Assembly: GCA_034428935.1 (NCBI GenBank)
Contig: DAOUHB010000157.1
Span: 1-62,566 of the forward strand
Source: JAAYZQ01 sp034428935
GTDB taxonomy: Bacteria > Chloroflexota > Anaerolineae > JAAYZQ01
DNA length: 62,566 nucleotides
Reading direction: 5' to 3'
The position numbers were made by a program, and so were the translations under genes. Of this stretch, positions 24,244 through 32,894 are shown piece after piece. Below the pieces are notes generated by a model that was given only the letters and a program-made list of their open reading frames with translations, made no database searches and was not told the origin of the DNA. Position 1 is the first letter of the stretch. Each line of letters opens with the position of its first letter.

Positions 24244-25416
24244 ATGACGCTGGAGCTGAACAGGGTTGCAGCACAGATCGACGACATGGGCCGCGAGCTG
24301 GCCAGCCGGGCGAGACGCGATGGCCGGGCCCTGCCCGCGGCGCGGGCCCTCCTGTCGGCTTTCGCCCGCGAGTGGGATGTGCTCCGCCAGGTGGCGGCGT
24401 CGCCGGCCGGGCAGCAGCTCCGCTGCGCGTCGCCGGGGGACGAGGTCCTCGATGCCGCGTTGCCACCCCCGCCCATGCCGGTCCACGTAACCCTCGTGGC
24501 CAGCGATGGCTCGCAGATCTATCCCGACCGCCACGGGCTGGCCTTCTACTATGCCATCAACATTGGCAGCATCGTCTACTGCCACGGCACCGGCCAGGCG
24601 CCGCGCGTGGCCACCGAGCCTCGCCTGTGCTACACCGAAGAGCAGATCTATCCCGGCGGCGACCCCATCAGCAGCGACACGGTGGGCATCCAGCGGAACC
24701 TGGCCGAGATGGAGGTGCTGGCAGACCTGTTGTTGGCGGAGGCGCCACAGGGGCCGCCCTGCCTGGGGCTGGGCGACGGGCCACTCCTCATCTGGCTGCG
24801 GCCCGGCGACCTGCCCGAGGGGCGCCGCCGGCAGATCCTGGCCGACTACCTGGGCTGCCTGGAAAAGCTGGGCAGGGCAGGGGTGCCGGTGGCCGGCTTT
24901 GTCAGCCGGCCCCACAGCGCCGAGGTCATTGCCCTCCTCTACCTGGCGCACCTGGAGCCCGAGGCCCGCCAGGAGGTGCGCAGCCTGGCCGATACCGACT
25001 ACCGTGGCCTGACCGATCGCGCCCTCTTTGGCTTCCTGGAGCCGGGGCAGCGGTCGGCCCTGTTCGTGCGGGGCACGCCCACCAACCAGGACTTTCGGGC
25101 GAGCGGCCAGGAGATCTACTTTTTTTACCTCAACACCGGCTCGGACCTGGCCCGCGTGGAGATACCGCAGTGGGTTGCCTGCCGGCCTGCCCAGCTCGAC
25201 CTGGTGCACGCCGCGGTCTATGATCAGTGCTGCTTTAACAACGGCTACCCCTACGTCCTCACGCGTGCCGACGAGCAGGCCGTCATCCAGGGCCAGGAGC
25301 GCCGCGTGTTGGAAGAGATGCTGATACAAGCCATGATCCGGCACGGGCTGCCCCTGCCCGAGCTGTCGCGCAAGGCGCAACAGAAAAAGGTGGCCCGCTG
25401 GCGGCGCTACCCATAG
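24244..25416 (+). CDS. nurA: NurA-domain 5'-3' nuclease
   Basis: This 390-residue NurA-family protein is, in archaea and some bacteria, the nuclease partner of the HerA helicase in DNA-end resection. The family signature VASDGSQIYPDRHG, with a metal-binding Asp, lies near residues 84-97. A second acidic block (LGDGPLLIW, about 177-185) and the C-terminal ALFVRGTPTNQDF/AVYDQCCFNNGYP segments also fit. The ATG at 24244 has GGAGGAG four bases upstream. HerA is encoded two genes downstream, which strongly supports the assignment. Confidence 0.88.
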   Translation: MTLELNRVAAQIDDMGRELASRARRDGRALPAARALLSAFAREWDVLRQVAASPAGQQLRCASPGDEVLDAALPPPPMPVHVTLVASDGSQIYPDRHGLAFYYAINIGSIVYCHGTGQAPRVATEPRLCYTEEQIYPGGDPISSDTVGIQRNLAEMEVLADLLLAEAPQGPPCLGLGDGPLLIWLRPGDLPEGRRRQILADYLGCLEKLGRAGVPVAGFVSRPHSAEVIALLYLAHLEPEARQEVRSLADTDYRGLTDRALFGFLEPGQRSALFVRGTPTNQDFRASGQEIYFFYLNTGSDLARVEIPQWVACRPAQLDLVHAAVYDQCCFNNGYPYVLTRADEQAVIQGQERRVLEEMLIQAMIRHGLPLPELSRKAQQKKVARWRRYP

Positions 25417-25453
25417 CGCACCTTTTCGAAAGCTGCCCGGGAGGAAGAGAACC

Positions 25454-26050
25454 ATGGGATTGATGGTGGGACGCATCGTGCGCTCCAGCACGACGCGTTT
25501 TGCGGTGGGCTGCGAGACGCTCCAGTCGGAGGTACCTGCCTTTGGCTGCCTGGTCAAGGTCCGCGCCCTGGATCACGAGGTCTACGGCCTGATCTATGAC
25601 GTGCGCGTGGAGGACGATCCCTACGTCCGCCAGCTCGCCGTGGTCCCCGACAGCCGGCCGGAGGTCATCGAGGACCAGCGGCGCAACCGGCAGGTGCCCA
25701 TCGAGGTGGCCGTCCTTGTGATCGGCTACCGCCACAGTGGGCAGATCCATCACCGGCTGCCGCCCCAGCCGCCCATCAGCCTGGACGTCATCCTCACCTG
25801 CGACGGCGACGAGCTGGTCGAGTTCACCCAACACCTGGACTATTTCCGCCTTGTCCTCGACAATCGCGACCTGCCCGCCGACGAGTTGCTGGCGGCCAAC
25901 CTGCGCCGGGCAGCGCAGGCGCGAGACCCGAACCTCAGGCCGGGCGGTCCCGGGTACGAGTTCCTGCTGGACGCCGGCCGCGAGCTGGCCCGCCTCCTGG
26001 CCGCGGACCCGCCGCGCCTCGATGGCCTGTTGCGCAGGCTTCGCCCGTGA
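25454..26050 (+). CDS. HAS-barrel-like protein between nurA and herA (198 aa)
   Basis: This 198-residue soluble protein begins MGLMVGRIVRSSTTRFAVGC and continues with beta-rich sequence (LVKVRALDHEVYGLIYDV). This resembles the HAS barrel that is normally the N-terminal domain of HerA. The C-terminal third is helical. It lies 37 bp after nurA and 229 bp before herA. HerA here still has its own N-terminal beta domain, so this would be an additional barrel and not a split one. It may form part of the HerA-NurA complex; this is inferred from fold impression and position. Confidence 0.65.
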   Translation: MGLMVGRIVRSSTTRFAVGCETLQSEVPAFGCLVKVRALDHEVYGLIYDVRVEDDPYVRQLAVVPDSRPEVIEDQRRNRQVPIEVAVLVIGYRHSGQIHHRLPPQPPISLDVILTCDGDELVEFTQHLDYFRLVLDNRDLPADELLAANLRRAAQARDPNLRPGGPGYEFLLDAGRELARLLAADPPRLDGLLRRLRP

Positions 26051-26279
26051 CGGCTGCCTCGATGCCGCCTGGGCTTGCAGAGAATTGAACCCGTGGGGGA
26101 GAGCGCGGCGGTGGAGACGCAAAGGACAGAACTGAGCGGCACGGCAAAATCGGTTGTTTTCCACATCCGTTGTTGTCTTGTTGGCAGAACAGAACAGCGG
26201 ATTTGGAATAGAGCGGATGGTGCGCGCGTGGGGGCCCACGGCGGTGCGCTCGCGTCCCTACGGATGGCAAAGTAGGAGC

Positions 26280-28034
26280 ATGATGGACCAAGAAAACGAG
26301 CTGGATCGATTTATATCGCAGCCGCGCCCGGCCCGGCCCTCGCCCGAGGCCCTGGCCGAGGCCCGGCGCCTGGGCATCGTCGTCGCCGGCAGCCTGAGTC
26401 GGGGACTGGCCGTCAAGCTGGATCGCAGCGCCGTCGTCGAGGGCATGGCCGTCGGCCGCTACGTCGTCATCCGCGGCCAGACCGGCCGGCGCTTTTTCTC
26501 CATCATCACCGACGTTGCCCTCGACAGCACCAACCCGGCCATCGAAAAGTCGCCGCCCGACACGACGGACGAGTTCCTGTCCAGGGTCTACCAGGGCACC
26601 AGCACCTTTGGCCGCCTGGACGTGTCGCCCATGCTCGTCCTGGACCCGCCTGGCGAGGCGGGCGACGGCCGGGAGGCGGGGGTCGAGCCGCGGCCGGTCA
26701 AGACCGTGCCTGCCCACTTTTCGCCGGTCTACGAGGCCACGGAGGAGGACGTGGACCGTGTCTTTGGCGCCGAAGGAGAGGGCCACTTTTACGTGGGCAC
26801 CCCCCTGGACATGGAGAACGTGCGGGTGCACCTGGACCTCCAGCGCCTGGTCGAAAGGTCCAGCGGCGTGTTTGGCAAGAGCGGCACGGGCAAGACCTTC
26901 CTGACGCGCACGCTCCTGGCCGGCATCATCAAGCAGCGAACGGCCGTCAACCTCATCTTTGACATGCACAACGAGTACGGCTGGGAGACCCAAGGTGAGG
27001 GCTACAGGGTCAAGGGCCTGCGCCAGTTGTTCCCCGGCGGCCAGGTGAGCGTCATGACCCTGGACCCGGAGTCGTCGCAGCGCCGGAAAAGCAAGGTCGA
27101 CTTTACCGTGCGCATCGGCTATAACCAGATCGAGCCCGAGGACGTGGAGATGCTGGGCGGCCTCATGGGCCTCACCGAGACGCAGGTAGGCGCGCTGTTC
27201 TACCTGCGGCGGCGCCTGGGCAACGCGTGGATCGAGAAGCTGCTGGCCGAAGGCGAAGCGGACGACGCCAGCGAGGGACCCACGGAGCTCGACACGCTGC
27301 TGGAGGAGGGCAAGCTCCACGGCGGCACCCTGGGCGCCATTCAGCGCCGCCTGGGCCTCTTCCGTCGGTTCGATTTCCTGGTGCCCCGCGCCCACGAGGA
27401 CGTGGTGGGCAAGATCATGGAGTACCTGGACCGCGAGGTCAACGTCGTCCTCGAATTTGGCCGCTACGGCAGCCACCTGGAGGCCTACATCCTGGTGGCC
27501 AACTATCTCACCCGCCGCATCCACGAGCGCTACGTGAAGCGCAAGGAGGCCGCCCTGGGCAACCAGGCTGCCGAGCCCAAGGCGCTGGTCATCACCATCG
27601 AGGAGGCGCACAAGTTCCTGGACCCGGCCATTGCCCGCCAGACCATCTTTGGCACCATCGCCCGGGAGCTGCGCAAGTACAACGTCACCCTTCTCGTCGT
27701 CGACCAGCGGCCCAGCGGCATCGACGAGGAGGTCATGAGCCAGATCGGCACCCGTGTCACGGCCCTCCTGGACAACGAGGCCGACATCCGCGCCGTCCTG
27801 ACGGGCGTCTCGGGGGCAAGCGAGCTGCGCCAGGTTCTGGCCCGGCTGGACACCAGGCAGCAAGCCCTCATCCTGGGCCACGCCGTACCCATGCCCGTCG
27901 TCGTCCAGGCCAGGCCCTACGGGCCGGAGCTCTATGCCGAGGTGGGTTACGTGGATGACGAGGCGCTTAAAACAAGGATGGCCCGCAACGTGCAAATGCT
28001 TCAGGGCGAGGACGACTTTGAGGGCTTTGACTGA
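26280..28034 (+). CDS. herA: HerA-type DNA helicase/translocase ATPase
   Basis: This 584-residue HerA/FtsK-superfamily ATPase has an N-terminal beta domain (about 30-110). Walker A is GVFGKSGTGKTFLTR (199-206 GKSGTGKT), and FDMHNEYGW follows it as in HerA. Walker B-like ITIEEAHKFLDP, the sensor VVDQRPSGIDEEV and an arginine-finger-like region SQIGTRVTALLDNEADI are present. It should form a hexameric ring that pumps duplex DNA into NurA. Tandem ATGs at 26280 and 26283 follow AGGAG. An upstream in-frame start at 26154 is unlikely because it lacks family sequence. thyX follows after 19 bp. Confidence 0.9.
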   Translation: MMDQENELDRFISQPRPARPSPEALAEARRLGIVVAGSLSRGLAVKLDRSAVVEGMAVGRYVVIRGQTGRRFFSIITDVALDSTNPAIEKSPPDTTDEFLSRVYQGTSTFGRLDVSPMLVLDPPGEAGDGREAGVEPRPVKTVPAHFSPVYEATEEDVDRVFGAEGEGHFYVGTPLDMENVRVHLDLQRLVERSSGVFGKSGTGKTFLTRTLLAGIIKQRTAVNLIFDMHNEYGWETQGEGYRVKGLRQLFPGGQVSVMTLDPESSQRRKSKVDFTVRIGYNQIEPEDVEMLGGLMGLTETQVGALFYLRRRLGNAWIEKLLAEGEADDASEGPTELDTLLEEGKLHGGTLGAIQRRLGLFRRFDFLVPRAHEDVVGKIMEYLDREVNVVLEFGRYGSHLEAYILVANYLTRRIHERYVKRKEAALGNQAAEPKALVITIEEAHKFLDPAIARQTIFGTIARELRKYNVTLLVVDQRPSGIDEEVMSQIGTRVTALLDNEADIRAVLTGVSGASELRQVLARLDTRQQALILGHAVPMPVVVQARPYGPELYAEVGYVDDEALKTRMARNVQMLQGEDDFEGFD

Positions 28035-28053
28035 AAGGGGAGCAGGAGCGACG

Positions 28054-28665
28054 ATGCAGGTCGAGATCATTGCACTGACGAATTACCTTACCGGTGAGGG
28101 AGGGCCCGAGGGCCTCCTGGAGCACGCGGGGCGCACCTGCTACCGTAGCCTGGGCCGGGGCCAGCCCGGCAAGTTTCTCCAGGCGCGCATTCGGGAGGGA
28201 CACGAGTCGCTGGTGGAGCACGCCTCGGTGACCTTTGAGATCAGCGGCATCTCGCGGGCTTGTTCTCACCAGCTCGTGCGCCATCGTATCGCTTCCTACT
28301 CTCAGGAGAGCCAGCGCTACGTGGCCATGGACGCGCCCGAGCTTGTCGTGCCACCCGCGATCCGGGAGAACCCGGAGGCCCTGGCTGCCTGGGACGAGTT
28401 CATGGCCCGGGTGCCCGAGACCTATCGCCGCCTGCGCAAGGCGGGCGTGCGCAAGGAGGATGCCCGCTTTATCCTGCCCAACGCCGCCGCCACGCGCATC
28501 GTCGTAACCATGAACTTTCGCTCGCTGCGCCACTTTTTCGCCGTGCGCTGTGAGCGGGCCGCGCAGTGGGAGATCCGGGCGCTGGCCCTGGAGATGCTGC
28601 GCCAGGTGTACGCCGTGGCCCCCGCTGCCTTTGAGGACCTTTACCTTCAATTTCTGGGAAGTTAA
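28054..28665 (+). CDS. thyX: Flavin-dependent thymidylate synthase
   Basis: This 203-residue ThyX makes dTMP from dUMP using FAD, NADPH and methylene-tetrahydrofolate. It is unrelated to ThyA. The ThyX signature RHRIASYSQESQRY is at residues 76-89, with the dUMP-binding Ser in SQES and the flavin-contact HxxR pattern. NFRSLRHFFAVRC near residue 150-165 carries the C-terminal folate/dUMP residues. Start ATG 28054 has AGGAG upstream. It is the last gene of the nurA-herA run. Confidence 0.95.
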   Translation: MQVEIIALTNYLTGEGGPEGLLEHAGRTCYRSLGRGQPGKFLQARIREGHESLVEHASVTFEISGISRACSHQLVRHRIASYSQESQRYVAMDAPELVVPPAIRENPEALAAWDEFMARVPETYRRLRKAGVRKEDARFILPNAAATRIVVTMNFRSLRHFFAVRCERAAQWEIRALALEMLRQVYAVAPAAFEDLYLQFLGS

Positions 28666-28682
28666 TCTCGGTCTGCACTGGT

Positions 28683-28710
28683 TTGCACTTTGCGAAGCTC
28701 GTGGTATAAT
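28683..28710 (+). promoter_or_regulatory. Promoter of the 267-residue hypothetical gene
   Basis: TTGCAC (28683-28688), a 16-bp spacer and TATAAT (28705-28710). The leader is about 45 nt to the ATG at 28762. Confidence 0.65.
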
Positions 28711-28761
28711 GGCACGCAGAAGCTTCGCGCTTGATCCAGCCAACCCAACGTGGAGGGCGCA

Positions 28762-29565
28762 ATGCCGCGACAGGCTCCGGCGACAGCCCAGTTTTCGCTG
28801 GATGGCCAGACGCTGTGGAAAGGCGTCCGGCACGTGTCGGCATGCACCGACGAGCCCATCCTGAGCATTGCCCATGGTCACAACCTGACGCTGGTCGTCT
28901 TTCGCGAAGCGCGGCTGGTCATCTCCTGGCACTTTTCCCTGTCCCCGGGCGTCGAACCGTCGGCTGTCTTTGGCATCCCGCCCATGATCGCCAGTCACAT
29001 GTGCAAAAGTGCCCCGCCGGTGTCGCGCCTGGCGCGAATGACGGTCCACGGCAGCGACGTGAGCTTGAGCGCCGACGACGCGGACGGGTCCTTTGAGCTG
29101 CGCTGGCGCTTCGAGATCGCGCAGTTTCCCGCGCCGCCCGAGCTCTACCGGCTGCTGCCGGCCCCGCCGGCAGCCATCGCCCTGCATCACCTGGAGGTTG
29201 CCGATGCCATCCTGGGCGCCGCCGCCAGGCTGATGGCCCTGGAGGTGGAGCGGCAGCTCCACCGCAGCAAGCTGGCCGTCCTTGTGGGCATGCACGGTGA
29301 CCGGTTGGTCATCGACGGCCGGGAGGTAGGCAAGGAACCGCCCGGCTTCTACCACTTTGATCCACGCCTCGTTACCCGCGCCCTGGAGTTCTTGAGCTCC
29401 GATCAGATCGAGGTCGGCCTCACGCCCCTGGACCCGCAGCGCGCCTTCTTGTCGCTCGTCGACCGGCAGCCGGATCACACGTTGCACTGTGCCCTGCTGT
29501 CGCTGGGCCTCGACACCCAGCGCCTCATCGCACCGGGGCGCGGCATGGTTGCGCGCCGCACGTGA
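28762..29565 (+). CDS. Hypothetical protein, possibly sliding-clamp-like fold (267 aa)
   Basis: No firm family was recognised. The protein has no signal peptide or membrane helix. It reads as alternating beta strands with one long helix (EVADAILGAAARLMALEVERQ, shown from about 151-171). The C-terminal part YHFDPRLVTRALEFLSSDQIEVGL, cited in part, looks like the helix-strand pattern of a DnaN third domain (an FNxxYLLDAL-like helix, then strands ending HCALLSLG). This is a weak fold-level resemblance only. GGAGG five bases before the ATG at 28762 decides the start over a GTG at 28750. It follows the DNA-repair-like gene run but has its own promoter. Confidence 0.6.
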   Translation: MPRQAPATAQFSLDGQTLWKGVRHVSACTDEPILSIAHGHNLTLVVFREARLVISWHFSLSPGVEPSAVFGIPPMIASHMCKSAPPVSRLARMTVHGSDVSLSADDADGSFELRWRFEIAQFPAPPELYRLLPAPPAAIALHHLEVADAILGAAARLMALEVERQLHRSKLAVLVGMHGDRLVIDGREVGKEPPGFYHFDPRLVTRALEFLSSDQIEVGLTPLDPQRAFLSLVDRQPDHTLHCALLSLGLDTQRLIAPGRGMVARRT

Positions 29566-29613
29566 TGTCCTGCGGTTCCAAAGTTTCAACAACGGCAACA
29601 CGGAGGTAGCCCA

Positions 29614-31707
29614 ATGCTGCAACGAACCTGGCCTTGCTGTTCTCGGCGCGACCGTGGATGGCTTATCGTCATCGCCCTGCTGCTGGCCCTGCTTCCGGGC
29701 CTGGCTGCCCCGCCGGTGGCTTGCGCCCAGGATGGAGCATGGACCGTCGAGTGCGTCGACTGCCCGCAGTCCTTTGCCTACATGACCGACCGCAGCCTGC
29801 GGTTGGATGCCGGCGGCCACCCGCACATCGCCTACGGCGAAAACGGGCTGCGCTACGCCTGGCACGATGGCACCGCCTGGCATTACGAGGTGGTCGACCC
29901 CGCGCCCTGGACCGGCAGCTATGCTTCCCTGGCCCTCGACACCGACGGCCAGCCCCACGTCGCCTACCAGGATAGTTCCAACCTGGACCTGAAGTACGCC
30001 AGCAGGAGTGATTCCGGCTGGCAGGTGGAGACCGTCCACAGCGAAGGAGACGTCGGCTATTACGCGTCCCTGGACCTGGACGCCGATGGTCACCCGCACA
30101 TCAGTCACGCCTACGCCATGGGCTCGGTGTGGTACGCCACCAGGGACGAGCAGGGCTGGCACCTGGAGAATCCGGGGCCGGGCCACGAGGCCGGCGACAC
30201 GTCGCTGGCCGTCGATGCCCAGGGCTATCCCCACATCGTTTTCCACAACGACGATACCGACGCCCTGCAATACCTCTACAAGGATGCCGGCGGCTGGAAC
30301 CTCTCCGACCTGGCCGGCGCCGCCTACACGGGCGCGTCCCTCTCCATGGCCCTCGACGCGGCCGGCGAATTGCACATCAGCTACTATGACGCGAACGGCT
30401 CGGCCCTCAAATACTATCACGGGGGAACTGCTACCGTGGTGGACAGCGATCCGGACACTATCTGGGGCCATAGCTCCATCGCGCTGAATGCCGCGGGCCG
30501 GCCGCGCATCACCTACCGCGACGAGATAAACGGCGGCCTGAAGTTCGCCCACGACGACGGCAGCGGCTGGCAGACCGAGAGCCTTGATCCCGGGCCCGAC
30601 GCCGGCTATTTTAGCTCGCTGGCCCTCGACGCCTCCGGCCGGGCGCGCGTCAGCTACATGGACGGCGGCGCCCTCAAGTACGCGGCCCAGGACGGGTACA
30701 GTTGGACCATTGTCGTGGTCGATCGGGCCGCCCGGACGGGAGGGTGGAGCTCCCTGGCCCTCGACGCTGCCGATCGTGCGCACATCGCCTACCAGGAGTC
30801 GCTCTCTCGCGATCTGCTCTACGCCTACAAGAGCTCGTCGGGGTTCGAGTGGCTGCGAACAACCGTGGACGAGACAGGCAGTACCGGCTGGTTGCCGTCC
30901 ATCGACGTGGACAGCAGCGGGCAGCCGTATATCGGCTACTCGGACGCCACGAACAGTGTAGTGAAGGTGGCCCGGCCCGGTGCCCGCGCCGGGGAGTGGA
31001 CCATTGAAGAGGTTGCCCCACACCCACAGGTCACCGCGTACCTTTCCCTGGCCGTCGACGGCGAGGATCGCCCACACATCGTCTACCGGGGCCTGCACGG
31101 GCTGGAGTATGCCTACCGGGGGGCCAGCGGTTGGATCACCGAGACGCTGGGCACCGAGGGACTCGTTGGCCAGTTTCCACACCTTGCCCTCGATGGCAGC
31201 GGCCGGGCATACGTGCTTTACCTGGACACTACAAATTGGGATTCTATCTTCTTGAAGCTGGCCTACAAGGACGGGAGCACCTGGCACATTGTCGCGGTCG
31301 AGAGCCTGCACATGGCCTTGGGCGGCCTGGGCCTGGCCCTTGACAGCAATGGCGTGCCGCACATCGCCTACCTCCGATCCGGGCCGTCTGGTGCGCCCCA
31401 CGCGCTCGTCTATGGCCACCGCCAGGGCAACGGGTGGTACCTGGAAGTGGTGGACGCCGAGGGCACGTCTCCCTCCCTGGCCCTGGACACCCGCGACCGG
31501 CCGCGCATTGCCTACGGCACCAAGGTTGCGTATGGCAGCGCCGGGGGATGGCGCCTTCAAAGCCTGCCCGAGGAGGTGGGGCTGGTTCGCTCCCTGGCGC
31601 TGGACCAGCACGGGAGGGCCCACCTGACGCTCGGCGACACGTATGCGCTGCGCTATGCAACGGGCGTCCCGTACCGCGTACATCTGCCTCTGGTGATCGG
31701 CCACTAG
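29614..31707 (+). CDS. Secreted multi-repeat beta-propeller-like protein with C-terminal LPLV tail
   Basis: A 697-residue secreted protein. The signal peptide has a basic start (MLQRTWPCCSRRDRGW), a hydrophobic core (LIVIALLLALLPGLAA) and a likely cleavage site before QDG. About a dozen repeats of about 50 residues follow, each with a SLALDxxGxPHIAYxD core and then LKYAxxxGxxWxxExVD. This fits a beta-propeller or Asp-box-like surface protein. The end, YRVHLPLVIGH, is the short HLPLV/YLPLV tail often seen at the C-terminus of secreted Chloroflexota proteins. GGAGG precedes the ATG. The ligand is unknown. Confidence 0.85.
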   Translation: MLQRTWPCCSRRDRGWLIVIALLLALLPGLAAPPVACAQDGAWTVECVDCPQSFAYMTDRSLRLDAGGHPHIAYGENGLRYAWHDGTAWHYEVVDPAPWTGSYASLALDTDGQPHVAYQDSSNLDLKYASRSDSGWQVETVHSEGDVGYYASLDLDADGHPHISHAYAMGSVWYATRDEQGWHLENPGPGHEAGDTSLAVDAQGYPHIVFHNDDTDALQYLYKDAGGWNLSDLAGAAYTGASLSMALDAAGELHISYYDANGSALKYYHGGTATVVDSDPDTIWGHSSIALNAAGRPRITYRDEINGGLKFAHDDGSGWQTESLDPGPDAGYFSSLALDASGRARVSYMDGGALKYAAQDGYSWTIVVVDRAARTGGWSSLALDAADRAHIAYQESLSRDLLYAYKSSSGFEWLRTTVDETGSTGWLPSIDVDSSGQPYIGYSDATNSVVKVARPGARAGEWTIEEVAPHPQVTAYLSLAVDGEDRPHIVYRGLHGLEYAYRGASGWITETLGTEGLVGQFPHLALDGSGRAYVLYLDTTNWDSIFLKLAYKDGSTWHIVAVESLHMALGGLGLALDSNGVPHIAYLRSGPSGAPHALVYGHRQGNGWYLEVVDAEGTSPSLALDTRDRPRIAYGTKVAYGSAGGWRLQSLPEEVGLVRSLALDQHGRAHLTLGDTYALRYATGVPYRVHLPLVIGH

Positions 31708-31732
31708 GCCGGCTCTTTACGCGGGCAACGTG

Positions 31733-31808
31733 CCTGGCGGGTTTTGTGTTCGCCGCAAGGGTTGCGCCCTGGCATGGCTCTCAACCACAGCGGACATAAC
31801 CCGCCAGG
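31733..31808. repeat. Long-arm inverted repeat, structured RNA or small element candidate
   Basis: Perfect 11-bp arms CCTGGCGGGTT (31733-31743) and AACCCGCCAGG (31798-31808) enclose 54 bases with their own GC-rich internal pairing. It lies between the secreted repeat protein and the argF promoter. It may be the terminator of the former, although the following T-run (CTCTTT) is poor. Confidence 0.45.
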
Positions 31809-31842
31809 ACTCTTTGGGTCGCTGGGCTGCCAACCCCTCGAC

Positions 31843-31870
31843 TTGCGCCAAACGCAATCTGTGCTATAAT
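31843..31870 (+). promoter_or_regulatory. argF promoter
   Basis: TTGCGC (31843-31848), a 16-bp spacer and TATAAT (31865-31870). The start is near 31877, about 29 nt before the argF ATG. No ARG-box-like palindrome is obvious. Confidence 0.65.
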
Positions 31871-31905
31871 CGGTCCATGTACCACACAAGGATAGGAGAA
31901 AGGCA

Positions 31906-32841
31906 ATGAAGCATTTTCTGAGTGTCGCAGACTACAGCAGCGAGGAGATCTGGAAGCTTTTGCGCCTGGCCCGCGACCTCAAGGCCGAATGGCAGGCTGG
32001 CGGGAATGAGCCCTTGCTGAAGGGCAAGGTGCTGGGGATGATCTTTCAGAAACCGAGCCTGCGCACTCGCGTTTCGTTCGAGGTGGGGATGCAGCACCTG
32101 GGGGGCACGGCCCTCTATCTCTCGCCCAACGAGATCCAGTTGGGCAAGCGCGAAAGCGTGGCCGACGTGGCCCGCGTCCTGTCGCGCTACGTGCAGGGCA
32201 TCATGGCCCGCGTGTTTTCCCACCGCGACGTGGAGCAGTTGGCCGCCCACGGGAGCGTGCCGGTGATCAACGGCCTGTCGGACTATAGCCATCCTTGCCA
32301 GGCCATGGGCGACATCCTCACCGCCTGGGAAAAGCTGGGGGATCTGCGCGGCCGCAAGCTGGTGTTCGTCGGCGATGGCAACAACGTGGCCAACTCGCTG
32401 CTGTTTGTTTGCGCCCGCGTGGGCATGGACGTGGCCGTGGCCTCGCCGGCCGGCTACGAACCGCACCCGGGCGTAGTGACCCTGGCGCAGCGCATGGCCG
32501 CCGAGACGGGCAGCCAGATCGAGATCGGCAACGATCCGGCCGCCCTCGTGCGCGACGCCGACGTCATCTATACCGACGTCTGGGCCAGCATGGGCCAGGA
32601 GGCGGAGGCCGAGCTGCGCAAGGCCCGCTTTGCCGGCTTCCAGATCAACGAGAGCCTGGTCTCGCTGGCCCGGCCCGAGGCCCTCGTCATGCACTGCCTG
32701 CCGGCTCACCGCGGCGAAGAGATCACCGATGGCGTGGCCGATGGGCCGAACTCGGCCCTGTTCGACGAGGCAGAGAACCGCCTCCATGCCCAGAAGGCGA
32801 TCCTCGTGGCCCTGATGGCGCCCCAGAGGGCTGGGTTCTAA
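31906..32841 (+). CDS. argF: Ornithine carbamoyltransferase
   Basis: This 311-residue enzyme joins carbamoyl phosphate and ornithine to citrulline in arginine synthesis. The carbamoyl-phosphate motif is KPSLRTRVSFEVG (S-x-R-T-R), the middle signature is DYSHPCQAMGD (HPxQ), and the ornithine-binding C-terminal signature is HCLPAHRGEEI (HCLP). Length is normal. AGGAGAAAGGC precedes the ATG. No other arginine genes are adjacent. It is followed after 53 bp by a TPR gene on the same strand. Confidence 0.95.
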   Translation: MKHFLSVADYSSEEIWKLLRLARDLKAEWQAGGNEPLLKGKVLGMIFQKPSLRTRVSFEVGMQHLGGTALYLSPNEIQLGKRESVADVARVLSRYVQGIMARVFSHRDVEQLAAHGSVPVINGLSDYSHPCQAMGDILTAWEKLGDLRGRKLVFVGDGNNVANSLLFVCARVGMDVAVASPAGYEPHPGVVTLAQRMAAETGSQIEIGNDPAALVRDADVIYTDVWASMGQEAEAELRKARFAGFQINESLVSLARPEALVMHCLPAHRGEEITDGVADGPNSALFDEAENRLHAQKAILVALMAPQRAGF

Positions 32842-32894
32842 CGGCACCCGCGGAGGAGGGTTGTTCACTGCTGCCTTTGTCTGGAGGAGGCATC

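Noticed and set aside
26154..26279. Longer start for herA
   Set aside because: The added residues are not family-like, whereas AGGAG directly precedes the tandem ATGs at 26280/26283.
25935..28070. 711-codon minus-strand frame opposite herA
   Set aside because: No ribosome site or domain; the plus strand has an intact HerA ATPase.
27967..31704. 1245-codon open frame on the minus strand
   Set aside because: It spans the opposite strand of thyX, the hypothetical gene and the secreted repeat protein. Its repeats simply reflect the repeats of the real gene.
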